Below, piece by piece: positions 1-7,219 of a stretch of DNA of 11,060 nt. Below the pieces are notes generated by a model that was not told the origin of the DNA, made no database searches, and saw nothing but the letters and a program-made list of their open reading frames with translations. Numbering within the stretch: the stretch's first letter is position 1; every line of letters starts with the position of its first letter. Position numbers and translations under genes: made by a program. The stretch covers positions 1-11,060 of the forward strand of contig JAEYTA010000097.1 of NCBI GenBank assembly GCA_023434265.1. The letters run 5' to 3'. This DNA comes from Pseudomonadota bacterium. Lineage in GTDB: Bacteria > Pseudomonadota > Alphaproteobacteria > Caulobacterales > Caulobacteraceae.

Positions 1-36
1 CCAGGCGTGCGCCTTCAACCACTCGGCCACCTGTCC
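1..36 (-). tRNA. tRNA-Ser (anticodon GGA inferred), 5' part only
   Basis: Read on the minus strand, these 36 bases are the 5' end of a class II serine tRNA. They give a 7-nt acceptor strand GGACAGG, the U8-G9 pair of bases, a D arm with GCC/GGC stem around GAGTGGTTGAA, base 26 G, the anticodon 5' stem CACGC, and loop bases CTGG. The anticodon begins G-G. Among serine anticodons only GGA (reading UCC/UCU) starts this way, so the third base, outside the window, should be A. The anticodon 3' stem, variable arm, T arm and acceptor 3' strand lie to the left of base 1. Confidence 0.88.
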
Positions 37-56
37 GTATCCACGGGCGCGGATAG

Positions 57-79
57 CCCGCCGGGAGTGGACCGGCGGG
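57..79 (-). other. GC-rich hairpin in the predicted tRNA-Ser leader
   Basis: CCCGCCGG (57-64) and CCGGCGGG (72-79) are perfect 8-bp complements around a 7-nt loop. The hairpin lies between the candidate tRNA promoter and the mature tRNA 5' end. There is no T-run on either side, so it is not a convincing intrinsic terminator. In DNA this GC-rich, one or two such repeats per 11 kb could arise by chance. Confidence 0.35.
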
Positions 80-87
80 AGGGGCGC

Positions 88-116
88 TGATTAGAACAGT
101 CGGCCCCCCTCGGCAA
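88..116 (-). promoter_or_regulatory. Candidate housekeeping-type promoter for tRNA-Ser
   Basis: On the minus strand, TTGCCG (116-111) and TAATCA (93-88) are separated by exactly 17 bases, the preferred spacing for a sigma-70-family promoter. Both boxes are imperfect matches. Transcription would begin near base 81, giving a leader of about 45 nt before the mature tRNA 5' end at base 36. The position is right for the tRNA and there is no other minus-strand gene to serve, but no start site is demonstrated. Confidence 0.35.
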
Positions 117-169
117 GCGCCGCCTGACGCCCCATATGGGCGGCGACCGCCCCGCCCGGAGTATCCGCC

Positions 170-820
170 ATGTTGCTGAACAAGACGTCCGAAATGCCCA
201 CCGCCGATACCGCCCTGCCGGGCCGCGACCAGCCGGTGCGCACCGATGAGGTGCACTATGTCACCGGCCGCCCGCTGAAGGGCGCCCACCCCGAGGGGTT
301 CGAGACGGCGATCTTCGGCATGGGCTGCTTCTGGGGCGTCGAGCGGGTGTTCTGGAACCTGCCCGGCGTGTGGGTGACCTCGGCCGGCTACGCCGGCGGC
401 TTCACGCCCAATCCGACCTACGAGGAGGTCTGCTCGGGCCGCACCGGCCACGCCGAGGTGGTGCAGGTGGTCTTCAATCCGCACGAGATCAGCTACGGCG
501 AGCTGCTGAAGGCCTTCTGGGAGAACCACGACCCGACCCAGGGCATGCGCCAGGGCGGCGACGTCGGGACCCAGTACCGCTCGGCGATCTACGTCCTGAA
601 CGACGAACAGCGCGCCGAGGCCGAGGCCAGCCGCGACGCCTATCAGGCCGCGCTGGCGGCGGCGGGGAAGGGCGAGATCACCACCGAGATCGTCCCGGCC
701 GGCCCCTTCTATTTCGCCGAGGACTACCACCAGGCCTATCTGGCCAAGAACCCCGGCGGCTACTGCGGCATCGGCGGCACCGGGGTGACCTGCCCCATCG
801 GCGTCGGCGTCGAGGCCTGA
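170..820 (+). CDS. msrA: Peptide-methionine (S)-S-oxide reductase MsrA
   Basis: The 216-aa product matches MsrA, which reduces the S-epimer of methionine sulfoxide, free or in proteins, back to methionine in the cytoplasm, with thioredoxin normally as reductant. The catalytic motif GCFWG is at residues 52-56, with Cys53 the expected nucleophile. Other family blocks follow: the VCSGRTGHAE segment, the ENHDPTQ segment (near residues 119-125), and YLAKNPGGYC near the end. Cys199 and Cys208 in the tail correspond to the two recycling cysteines of the E. coli-type enzyme, so a three-cysteine relay is expected. The length is close to the roughly 212 aa of the E. coli protein. The ATG at 170 has GGAG at 158-161, 8 bases upstream. 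The next gene starts one base after the stop, so the two are probably co-transcribed. No msrB lies in the window. Confidence 0.96.
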   Translation: MLLNKTSEMPTADTALPGRDQPVRTDEVHYVTGRPLKGAHPEGFETAIFGMGCFWGVERVFWNLPGVWVTSAGYAGGFTPNPTYEEVCSGRTGHAEVVQVVFNPHEISYGELLKAFWENHDPTQGMRQGGDVGTQYRSAIYVLNDEQRAEAEASRDAYQAALAAAGKGEITTEIVPAGPFYFAEDYHQAYLAKNPGGYCGIGGTGVTCPIGVGVEA

Positions 821-821
821 C

Positions 822-1166
822 ATGGACCGGGCGGGGGTCGGCAGGGTCTGCCTGGCGCTGCCGGCGGCGACGCTGGATCATCCCTTCGGCGAGGATCACG
901 ACGCCTACCGCGTCGGCGGCAAGATGTTCTGCATGGTCGGCGCGCGCGGCGGCATCTCGTTCAAGGTGTCGGACATCGCCTACGAGGTCCTGACCGAGGA
1001 CGGCCGCGCCCGCCCGGCCCCCTACATGGCCCGCAACAAATGGGTGAACCTGCCGCGCATCGACGACTGGCCCGACGACGAACTGGCCGAGCATCTGGCC
1101 ATCGCCCATTCGATCGTGGCGGCGAAGCTGACGCGAAAGGCGCGCAAGGCGCTGGGACTCGACTGA
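822..1166 (+). CDS. MmcQ/YjbR family protein
   Basis: The 114-aa product resembles the MmcQ/YjbR (former DUF419) family, small proteins with a CyaY-like fold sometimes annotated as DNA-binding. Family-like blocks are DHPFGEDHDAYRVGGKMF near residues 19-36, the ISFKVSD segment in the middle, the GRARPAPYMARNKWVNL segment near residues 61-77, and a C-terminal helix around AHSIVAAKL. The length is normal for the family. The start codon lies one base beyond the msrA stop, so translation is probably coupled to msrA and no separate promoter is expected. The cellular role is not established for this family. The stop codon sits in a palindrome that also holds the stop of the convergent antitoxin remnant. 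Confidence 0.88.
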   Translation: MDRAGVGRVCLALPAATLDHPFGEDHDAYRVGGKMFCMVGARGGISFKVSDIAYEVLTEDGRARPAPYMARNKWVNLPRIDDWPDDELAEHLAIAHSIVAAKLTRKARKALGLD

Positions 1167-1170
1167 CGCG

Positions 1171-1353
1171 TCAGGCGGAGCGGCGAGCCGGAGCCGACGA
1201 CCCGCGGCCCGCCATGCGAGCCCGGGCCCGCGCGACGACCTTCATCGCCTGAGCGACCGCGTCCGGACCGTCCCGTTCCGCATCCTGCAGATAGGCGGCG
1301 ATCATCTCTTCGTCGTCCAGATAGTCCGCCGCGTCGAAGGGCAGGGTTTCCAC
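1171..1353 (-). CDS. Addiction-module antitoxin, truncated, lacking the C-terminal HTH
   Basis: The N-terminal 45 or so residues (FDAADYLDDEEMIAAYLQDA, then DGPDAVAQAMKVVARARAR) resemble the HigA-like addiction-module antidote family. Members of that family usually run to about 95-105 aa and end in a helix-turn-helix. Here the product is only 60 aa. After the ARAR segment the similarity stops, the tail GRGSSAPARRSA is low-complexity, and no HTH is seen in any frame before the convergent gene. The start is GTG at 1353, one base after the toxin-remnant stop, with GGAG upstream; the reading frame extends further but without family-like sequence. Loss of the DNA-binding half together with the broken toxin suggests a decayed module. 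A naturally short antitoxin is the alternative. Confidence 0.6.
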   Translation of the reverse strand: METLPFDAADYLDDEEMIAAYLQDAERDGPDAVAQAMKVVARARARMAGRGSSAPARRSA

Positions 1354-1354
1354 G

Positions 1355-1641
1355 TCAGGTCTCCTCGGCGAGGGCCTTGGCCCGGGCGATGTCCCGCGCC
1401 TGCGAACCCTTGTCGCCCCCACATAATAACACGATCAGCGTCGATCCGCGCCGGACGAAGTAAAGGCGGAAGCCCGGCCCGTGATGGATGCGCAGTTCGC
1501 TCACGCCGCCGCCGACGGCCCGGACATCGCCGAAAGCTCCCTCCGCAAGGCGGTCGATCCGCCGCAGGACGACGGCGCGGGTCAGCTTGTCAGGGAGCCT
1601 GTAAGCCAGCGTGCGAACACCGGTGTTTGCCTGACCTCCAT
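1355..1641 (-). pseudogene. RelE/HigB-like addiction-module toxin, frameshifted
   Basis: The ATG at 1641 opens MEVRQTPVFARWLTG, typical of the start of RelE/HigB-like 'addiction module killer' proteins, but that frame ends at TGA 1584-1582. The rest of the family continues in another frame: PDKLTRAVVLRRIDRLAEG, then VSELRIHHGPGFRLYFVRRG and LIVLLCGGDKGSQARDIARA, ending at TGA 1357-1355. The two frames join near 1593-1599 (GGCTCCC on the minus strand), where one extra C would restore a single protein of about 95 aa. The downstream frame has no usable start codon after its preceding stop. It precedes the antitoxin remnant by one base, the toxin-first order usual for this family. An assembly error at this base is possible. 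Confidence 0.75.
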
Positions 1642-1645
1642 TGCG

Positions 1646-3448
1646 CTATTCCCTCCGCGCCTTCTCCTCGGCGATCCAGCGGTCCATCCGCGCGTCCAGC
1701 AGCCCCAGCGGCAGCGGGCCGTCGACCAGCAGGGCGTCGTGGAAGCGGCGCACGTCGAAGCGGTCGCCGAGCTCGCGCTCGGCTCGCGACCGGATCTCGC
1801 GCAGGCGGATCTCGCCGATCTTGTAAGCGGTGGCCTGGCCCGGCCAGCCGATGTAGCGCTGCAGTTCGGTCTCGATGTTCAGCGGGGCGAGGGCCGAGTT
1901 GTCGCGGAAGCAGGCGCGGGCCTGCTCGATGTCCCAGCCCAGCCAGTGGATGCCGGTGTCCGCGACCAGCCGGCAGGCGCGCCACATCTCGTAGCTGAGG
2001 CGACCGAAGCGCTCATAGGGCGTGCGGTAGAAGCCCATCTCCTCGCCGAGGAATTCCGCGTACAGGCCCCAGCCCTCGGTGAAGGCGGTGACATCGACGC
2101 TGCGGCGGAAGTAGGGGCCGGCCTCGGCCTCCTGCTGCAGGGCGATCTGCAGGTGATGGCCCGGCACCGCCTCGTGCAGGGTCAGGGCGGGCAGTTCGTA
2201 CAGCGGCCGCTGGTCCAGCGCCGAGGTGTTGACCATGTAGCCGCCGGCCACCCCGTTCTCCATCGAGCCGGGGAAGTAGCGGCCGGTGGTGTAGTTGGCC
2301 TCGATCTCCGCCGGCACGGGCCGCACGCCATAGGGGGTGCGCGGCAGGGTCCCGAACAGGGCGGGCAGGCCGTCGTCGGCCCGCTTGGCCATCTCTGAGG
2401 CCTTCTCCAGCAGGTCCTCGCGCGTCGGCGCATAGAACTGCGGATCGCTGCGCAGGAAGGCGAGGAAGCCGGCGAAGTCGCCGGTCCAGCCGGCGGCGCG
2501 CATCTCGGTGTCCATGCGGGCCCGGATGCGGGCGACCTCGCGCAGGCCCAGCTGGTGGACCTCGTCCGGAGTCATGTCGGTGGTGGTGTAGCCGCGCACC
2601 AGGAAGGCGTAGAGCTCGCGTCCACCCGGCCGGTGCACCAGGCCCAGCGTCTCCGGGGCGCGGGGCAGGTAGTCCTCGCGCAGGAAGCGGGCCCACTCGC
2701 GCCGCGCCGGCATCACCCCCTCGGCCACGGCGCTAGCGGCGCGAGCGCGCAGCGCGGCCTGCTCGGCCGCGGGGATCGAGGCGGGGAGGTTTTCGAACGG
2801 CCTCAGCAGCGGGTCCGTGTCGGCCGTCAGGGCCGCCTCCGGCTCGATCAGGGTCAGGGCGTTCTCGACCGTGGGCCGAGGCTGCACCAGCCCGGTCTCC
2901 AGTCCACGTCGGGCGCTTTCCAGCTGGTCGCGGTAGAACCGCGGCAGGGCCTCGAGCCGGGCAATCCACGCCTCCGCGTCGGCGCGCGTGGCGATGCGGG
3001 TGACGCTGGCCAGATATCCCGCCGTCTGCCCCGGCCCGCCCTCGGAGCTGAAGGCGTCGATCCGGCCGGTGTCGAGCGGGATGCGGTCCAGCGCGCGGCG
3101 GATCACATAGCCGAGGAAGGCGTGGTTCAGCCGGTCCTCGTCGGACAGGGTCGCCGGGTCGATCGCCGCCAGCCGGTCCGCGAAGCCGCGCAGCACCGGC
3201 TCCTGCGCCAGTTCGAAGGCGCGCGAGGCGTCCGGCAGGCGCGCCTTGGCGGCCGGGTCGCCTTCCATGCCGGCGCTGATCGGATCGACCGCGCGCAGCC
3301 AGGCCTCGTAGTCGGTCAGGATCGCCGCCAGCGCGCGATCGTCCGCCTGCCGCGCCGCCGCGGCCGGTTCGGAGGCGGCCCGGGCGAGGGCGGGCGCGGC
3401 GGCGCCAAGGAGCAGGGCCGCGGCCCCCGCGGCGAACAAGGCTTTCAT
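1646..3448 (-). CDS. Exported DUF885 family protein, putative zinc metallopeptidase
   Basis: The 600-aa product belongs to the DUF885 family. Residues 1-22 (short Lys-containing n-region, Ala/Leu core, ending ALA) form a signal peptide, so the mature protein is probably periplasmic. The family signature HEAVPGHH is at residues 425-432 and is followed by TEGWGLYAE at 457-465, consistent with a gluzincin-like HExxx(G)H metal site and its downstream glutamate. YIGWPGQATAYKIG at 532-545 is a further family block. Length fits the roughly 580-620 aa usual for the family. The start at 3448 is chosen because GGGAGGG lies 6 bases upstream and the signal peptide begins here; a longer frame upstream has no such support. 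The substrate is unknown. The protein is often called a peptidase by annotation, but catalysis is inferred from the motif. The gene lies 50 bases downstream of the exported-paralogue trio. Confidence 0.93.
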   Translation of the reverse strand: MKALFAAGAAALLLGAAAPALARAASEPAAAARQADDRALAAILTDYEAWLRAVDPISAGMEGDPAAKARLPDASRAFELAQEPVLRGFADRLAAIDPATLSDEDRLNHAFLGYVIRRALDRIPLDTGRIDAFSSEGGPGQTAGYLASVTRIATRADAEAWIARLEALPRFYRDQLESARRGLETGLVQPRPTVENALTLIEPEAALTADTDPLLRPFENLPASIPAAEQAALRARAASAVAEGVMPARREWARFLREDYLPRAPETLGLVHRPGGRELYAFLVRGYTTTDMTPDEVHQLGLREVARIRARMDTEMRAAGWTGDFAGFLAFLRSDPQFYAPTREDLLEKASEMAKRADDGLPALFGTLPRTPYGVRPVPAEIEANYTTGRYFPGSMENGVAGGYMVNTSALDQRPLYELPALTLHEAVPGHHLQIALQQEAEAGPYFRRSVDVTAFTEGWGLYAEFLGEEMGFYRTPYERFGRLSYEMWRACRLVADTGIHWLGWDIEQARACFRDNSALAPLNIETELQRYIGWPGQATAYKIGEIRLREIRSRAERELGDRFDVRRFHDALLVDGPLPLGLLDARMDRWIAEEKARRE

Positions 3449-3498
3449 CGACGTCCCTCCCGGATCGGCCGCGACTGCACCGGAGCCGGGGCGGCGCG

Positions 3499-3996
3499 TC
3501 AACCGCAGAAGGCGAAGAAGCGCTCGATGCGGGCCTCGGAGCCCGGATGTGGGGCGTAGGCCTGGCGTGCGCCGTCCGCCCACAACGCCAGCCAGCCCAC
3601 CTGCCGGAAGCGCAGGAACACCGGCGCGTCGGCCTCGGCCATGGCGCTGAGGATCAGGCCGTCGTGGACCAGATCCTCCTCGGCGGTCGCTGCGAAACGT
3701 TCGGTCTTCCCGCCGGACTCCAGCACGATCGTCGGCTCGGCGTCCGGCCCGGCCACGGCCGTCAGCGCCAGCCGACCGGCGCCGCGCTCGCAGTCCAGCG
3801 CCACGCGCACGTCGTCGCTCTCGGCCACGCCGTAGACCAGCCGCGCCGCGCCCGCGTCCTCATGGAAAATCCAGTCGTAGCCCTCGATGGGCGCCGGCGC
3901 CGGTCCGGCCGACGGCGCCGGGGGAGCAGGCGCGGTGGCGCAGGCGGCGAGAGTCGCCGTCAGGGCGAGGGCGGGCGGCAGGGCGCGCAGGCGCAT
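3499..3996 (-). CDS. Hypothetical lipoprotein, paralogue 3 of a tandem trio
   Basis: No named family is recognised. The 165-aa product has a lipoprotein signal: a hydrophobic N-terminus with lipobox LAAC, Cys19 being the predicted lipidated residue, followed by an Ala/Pro-rich linker (20-36). The folded part shares with the two genes upstream a pattern of Trp near the start (W42), an LVYGVAESDD segment, a cysteine in LDCERG (Cys69), a WLALWADG segment, and a terminal FFAFCG with Cys164. Cys69 and Cys164 could form a disulfide. The start at 3996 has GGAGG 5 bases upstream; a longer frame to 4050 would destroy the lipobox position. The ribosome-binding site is inside a hairpin shared with the stop codon of the preceding gene, 13 bases away. 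The role is unknown. Confidence 0.82.
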   Translation of the reverse strand: MRLRALPPALALTATLAACATAPAPPAPSAGPAPAPIEGYDWIFHEDAGAARLVYGVAESDDVRVALDCERGAGRLALTAVAGPDAEPTIVLESGGKTERFAATAEEDLVHDGLILSAMAEADAPVFLRFRQVGWLALWADGARQAYAPHPGSEARIERFFAFCG

Positions 3997-4003
3997 GGGA
4001 GCC

Positions 4004-4018
4004 TCCGGTTCAACCGGA
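4004..4018 (-). promoter_or_regulatory. Predicted intercistronic hairpin holding a stop codon and the next ribosome-binding site
   Basis: On the minus strand CTCCGG-TTGAA-CCGGAG can form a 6-bp GC-rich stem with a 5-nt loop; the full inverted repeat has 8-bp arms (4003-4010 and 4012-4019). The TGA stop of the 149-aa gene is in the loop. The GGAG part of the GGAGG ribosome-binding site of the next gene (start 3996) is in the 3' arm. A ribosome terminating there would open the stem, so translational coupling is a reasonable inference. Confidence 0.4.
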
Positions 4019-4459
4019 GCAGAGTTCGGCGAACCGGCGCAGCTTGGCAAGATGCTCGGCCGGCACCTCGACCGTGCGCCGCTGGTCGGCGACCGCCACG
4101 GCCAGCCGCCCGTCGGCCGCGAAGGCCGCGAACACCGGATGGTCGGTGCGCAGGGCCACTTTCAGGCCGCCGCGCCGTCCGGCGCTGGCCTCGGCGACGG
4201 CGGTCGCCTCGCCGGCGCTGGCCCGGGCCATTCCGGCGGCCGCCTCGCCCCCGTACAGCGTCAGCTGCGCCACGCTCTGCCCCGGCTCGCACTCCAGCAC
4301 GGTGCGCAGCCAGGTGGTGTCGGGCACCTCGTTGGCGAGGACGACCGGTCCCTCGTCCGCATAGAGCGTCCAGATCCACGCGGCTTCCGACGGCTCGGGA
4401 GCGGTCTGGCCGGGCAGGGCGAGCGCGGCGGCGGCGAGGGCCGCGAACAGGTCGATCAT
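4010..4459 (-). CDS. Hypothetical exported protein, paralogue 2 of a tandem trio
   Basis: This 149-aa product is unrecognised. Residues 1-20 are hydrophobic and Ala/Leu-rich and look like a signal peptide, although the n-region has no basic residue, so export is less sure than for its neighbours. The body follows the trio pattern: aromatic start (WIWTLYADEG, 28-37), LECEPG with Cys57, a DGRLAVAVAD segment (117-125), and a terminal RRFAELCSG with Cys147. The YG-SD block of the other two is replaced by ANEVPDTTW, making this the most diverged copy. Its ATG at 4459 lies 29 bases after the stop of the gene before it, with a G-rich AGGGGG about 8 bases upstream. Its own stop falls in the loop of the predicted hairpin 4004-4018. 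Confidence 0.78.
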   Translation of the reverse strand: MIDLFAALAAAALALPGQTAPEPSEAAWIWTLYADEGPVVLANEVPDTTWLRTVLECEPGQSVAQLTLYGGEAAAGMARASAGEATAVAEASAGRRGGLKVALRTDHPVFAAFAADGRLAVAVADQRRTVEVPAEHLAKLRRFAELCSG

Positions 4460-4488
4460 GGTTCAGCCCCCTGACGCCCGCCCGAAGG

Positions 4489-4959
4489 TCAGGCCCGATC
4501 GGCGCCGCACCAGGCGAAGAAGGCGTCGATCAACGGACGCTCCTCGCGGGTGGCGGTCAACTCGAACCTACCCGCCGCGCCGTCCACCGCCAACGTCCCC
4601 GTGCGTTGCAGCCGTCGCAGGGCGGGATCGCGCGTCGAAATCCGCGCCTCGTCGAGCAGGCCGCCGCCCAGCGGGTCGATCTCGGTCGGACCTGTCGAGG
4701 CGTGGATCAGGCGCGGGCTGGCCGGCTGCACCTCTCCATAGACCATGGCCTGGGTGCGGCCCGGCTCGCAGGTCATCATCAGCGCCAGCTGGTCGGAGTT
4801 CGGCAGCCCGTACGCCAGCTTGGCCATGGAGCCTTCGTGGCTCAGGTGCCAGCCCATGCCGGCGGCGTCCGCCGGGGCGTCGGAATTGGTGGCGCTCGAC
4901 TGGGCGGCGGCGGCGATCAGGCCCAGGGCGGCGACGGCGGGGATGGCGAACCGGAACAT
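4489..4959 (-). CDS. Hypothetical exported protein, paralogue 1 of a tandem trio
   Basis: This 156-aa product is unrecognised. Residues 1-23 (MFRFAIPAVAALGLIAAAA followed by SSA) are a clear signal peptide, so the mature protein should be periplasmic or secreted. The trio pattern is present: GWHLSHEG near residues 36-43, AKLAYGLPNSDQLAL, MTCEPG with Cys64, TGTLAVDG, and a terminal DAFFAWCG with Cys151. The start at 4959 is preferred because it begins the signal peptide; the Shine-Dalgarno match is weak (GAG about 10 bases upstream). An in-frame GTG at 5010 would add 17 polar residues in front. The gene is the first of three after flgH, 109 bases away, and may be read through from the flagellar operon or have its own promoter in that gap. 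Confidence 0.82.
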   Translation of the reverse strand: MFRFAIPAVAALGLIAAAAQSSATNSDAPADAAGMGWHLSHEGSMAKLAYGLPNSDQLALMMTCEPGRTQAMVYGEVQPASPRLIHASTGPTEIDPLGGGLLDEARISTRDPALRRLQRTGTLAVDGAAGRFELTATREERPLIDAFFAWCGADRA

Positions 4960-5068
4960 GGAGATACTCGCGTCTGACCCGGCAAACGCTGCTCTCTCCC
5001 GGTGGTTCACGGCCCCGCTCGGAGATTCCGAACCGCGCCTTGATCTGTTGCGGATTTACCGCGTCGCA
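4960..5068 (-). other. Gap between flgH and the exported-paralogue trio
   Basis: These 109 bases contain no gene. On the minus strand there is one small inverted repeat, TCGGA/TCCGA (5019-5031), with a 3-nt loop and no T-run, too weak to call a terminator. No sigma-54 or clear -35/-10 pair was found, so it cannot be decided whether the trio is a separate transcription unit or an extension of the flgF operon. Confidence 0.4.
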
Positions 5069-5815
5069 TCAGAAGGGGCTGAAACGCTCCAGCAGCGACT
5101 GGGCCGCCGGGCTGGCCTGCACCCGGCTGATGTCGCCGCGGCCGCCGTAGCTGATGCGGGCCTCGGCGATCTGGGTGTGCCGGATGGTGTTGGCCGAGCT
5201 GATGTCCTCGGGCCGCACGATGCCGGCGACGGTCAGTTCGCGCACCTCGCGGTTGGTGCGCACCTCCTGCCGGCCCTGGATGACCAGATTGCCGTTGGCC
5301 AGCACGTCCGTCACCACCGCCGCGATGGTCAGGCTGACCCGCTCCGACCGGTTCACCGAGCCCGCCCCGGTGGCGTTGGACTCGCCCTCCAAGCCGACCA
5401 TGTTGGCCGCGTCGAAGCCGCCGGGGAAGGCGCGGCCGAGGCTGTTCTCCAGCCCGAACAGGTTCGTCACGCCGCCGGAGATGTCGTTCGAACGGCTGCG
5501 CTGGGTCGAGTTCTGGGTCTGGGCCCGGTCGTCGATGTCGATGTTCACCGTCAGGATGTCGCCGATGTGCCGGGCGCGCTGGTCGCCGAAGAAGGTGCGG
5601 GCCCCGGCGCGCCACAGGCTGTTGGCGCTGGCCGCGCGGTCGGCGCGCTGCTGTTCGGGCGAGGGCAGGTAGGTCTGGCTGGTCGGCACCAGCGCCGCCG
5701 GATAGCCGATGGGAGCCAGCTCCGGCCCGCGCACCGCCTCGACGGCGGTGGAGCAGGCGGTCAGCGCCAGGGTCGAGACAAGGGCGGCGGCGGCGACGGT
5801 CAGGGCGGTGCGCAT
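5069..5815 (-). CDS. flgH: Flagellar L-ring protein FlgH
   Basis: This is the outer-membrane lipoprotein that forms the L-ring, the bushing through which the flagellar rod crosses the outer membrane. The 248-aa product starts with a lipoprotein signal whose lipobox is LTAC, Cys21 being the lipidated residue. Ser22 after it is compatible with outer-membrane sorting. Family segments include SLWRAGARTFFGDQRARHIG, then GDILTVNIDIDDRAQTQNST, RSNDISGGVTNLFG, LVIQGRQEVRTNREVRELTV, and IVRPEDISSANTIRHTQIAE. The start at 5815 puts the lipobox at the right depth and has GGAAAAG upstream; an in-frame TTG at 5833 is unlikely. It is the last gene of the flgF-flgG-flgA-flgH run, 14 bases after flgA. A flgI (P-ring) gene does not follow, so the P-ring gene must be elsewhere. 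Confidence 0.96.
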   Translation of the reverse strand: MRTALTVAAAALVSTLALTACSTAVEAVRGPELAPIGYPAALVPTSQTYLPSPEQQRADRAASANSLWRAGARTFFGDQRARHIGDILTVNIDIDDRAQTQNSTQRSRSNDISGGVTNLFGLENSLGRAFPGGFDAANMVGLEGESNATGAGSVNRSERVSLTIAAVVTDVLANGNLVIQGRQEVRTNREVRELTVAGIVRPEDISSANTIRHTQIAEARISYGGRGDISRVQASPAAQSLLERFSPF

Positions 5816-5829
5816 GGGTGCTTTTCCGT

Positions 5830-6416
5830 TCAACGGGCGGCGAACTGTTGGGTGCGGGCGGCCGGGCCGGCGACGGCCTGGCCGGGCGCGACGGCGACGG
5901 CGTCGAAAACGCGGTTGGATTGCAGGTTCCGGATGGCCAGTCGCTGGCCTTCGGCGGCGTTGCCCTCGGCGCGGCCGGAAATGGTCAGGCGCACGCCGTC
6001 GGCCTCGTAGAGGACCTCGACGATGTCGTTGCGGCTGATGATCCGCTCGGCGTAGGCGGCGCGGCGCACCGGCGGCGCGAACGAGGTCGGGGCGGGGGCG
6101 GCCGGGACATCGCTCGCGGCGGCCCCGGCCGGGGCGGCGGCGGCGTGCCGGACGACGACGCGGCGCAGCCCGGTCGGATTTGCCCAGTCCAGCCCGGCCT
6201 GCCGCGCCATGGCCTGCAGCTGGCCGGCCTCGAACACGACCGACGGGCCCGAGCGGCGCCCGACCACCACGCCGGCGGCCGCGCCGGCGCCGTCGAAAAT
6301 GTCGCCGAGGGTCACGGCTCCGTCCCCGTCGACGGGATTGGCCTTCAGGCTGACCGGATCGGCGAGGGCGGGGCCGGCCAGCAACAGGGCGGCGGCGGCG
6401 CCGAGGATCAGGGCCC

Positions 6417-6420
<4 letters not shown>
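5830..6420 (-). CDS. flgA: Flagellar P-ring assembly chaperone FlgA
   Basis: FlgA is a periplasmic chaperone that assists FlgI polymerisation into the P-ring around the rod. The 196-aa product begins with a signal peptide (MRALILGAAAALLLAG, cleavage after ALA at about residue 21). The C-terminal SAF-type region of roughly residues 120-190 contains AAYAERIISRNDIVEVLYEA and the typical GQRLAIRNLQSNRVFDAVAV ending, followed by a PGQAV stretch. The middle holds an Ala/Pro-rich spacer, around residues 95-112. The start codon is GTG at 6420, and its GTGA overlaps the flgG stop, which implies translational coupling. In the Caulobacter literature this position in the operon has been called flaD. Its target, flgI, is not in this window. 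Confidence 0.93.
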
Positions 6421-7205
<785 letters not shown>

Positions 7206-7219
7206 GTCTCAGTGCTCCC

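Noticed and set aside
131..140. Palindrome CCCATATGGG upstream of msrA as a regulator site
   Set aside because: About ten 10-bp palindromes are expected by chance here, and it matches no regulator site I can name.
1582..1599. Programmed ribosomal frameshift joining the two toxin frames
   Set aside because: The junction GGCTCCC is not a slippery heptamer of the X-XXY-YYZ form, no stimulating structure is apparent, and the family is normally encoded in one frame. An indel or a sequence error is simpler.
1616..1627. 12-bp palindrome AACACCGGTGTT as a possible operator of the toxin-antitoxin module
   Set aside because: It lies inside the toxin coding sequence, where it encodes the usual T-P-V-F residues. 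Two or three palindromes of this length are expected by chance in a window this size.
1481..6010. Long plus-strand open frames (about 1481-2398, 2555-3559, 3547-4977 and 4745-6010) opposite the DUF885, paralogue and flagellar genes
   Set aside because: They are antisense shadows of well-supported genes in GC-rich DNA. Their products are rich in Arg, Gly, Ala and Gln, show no family motifs, and cross the borders of several real genes.
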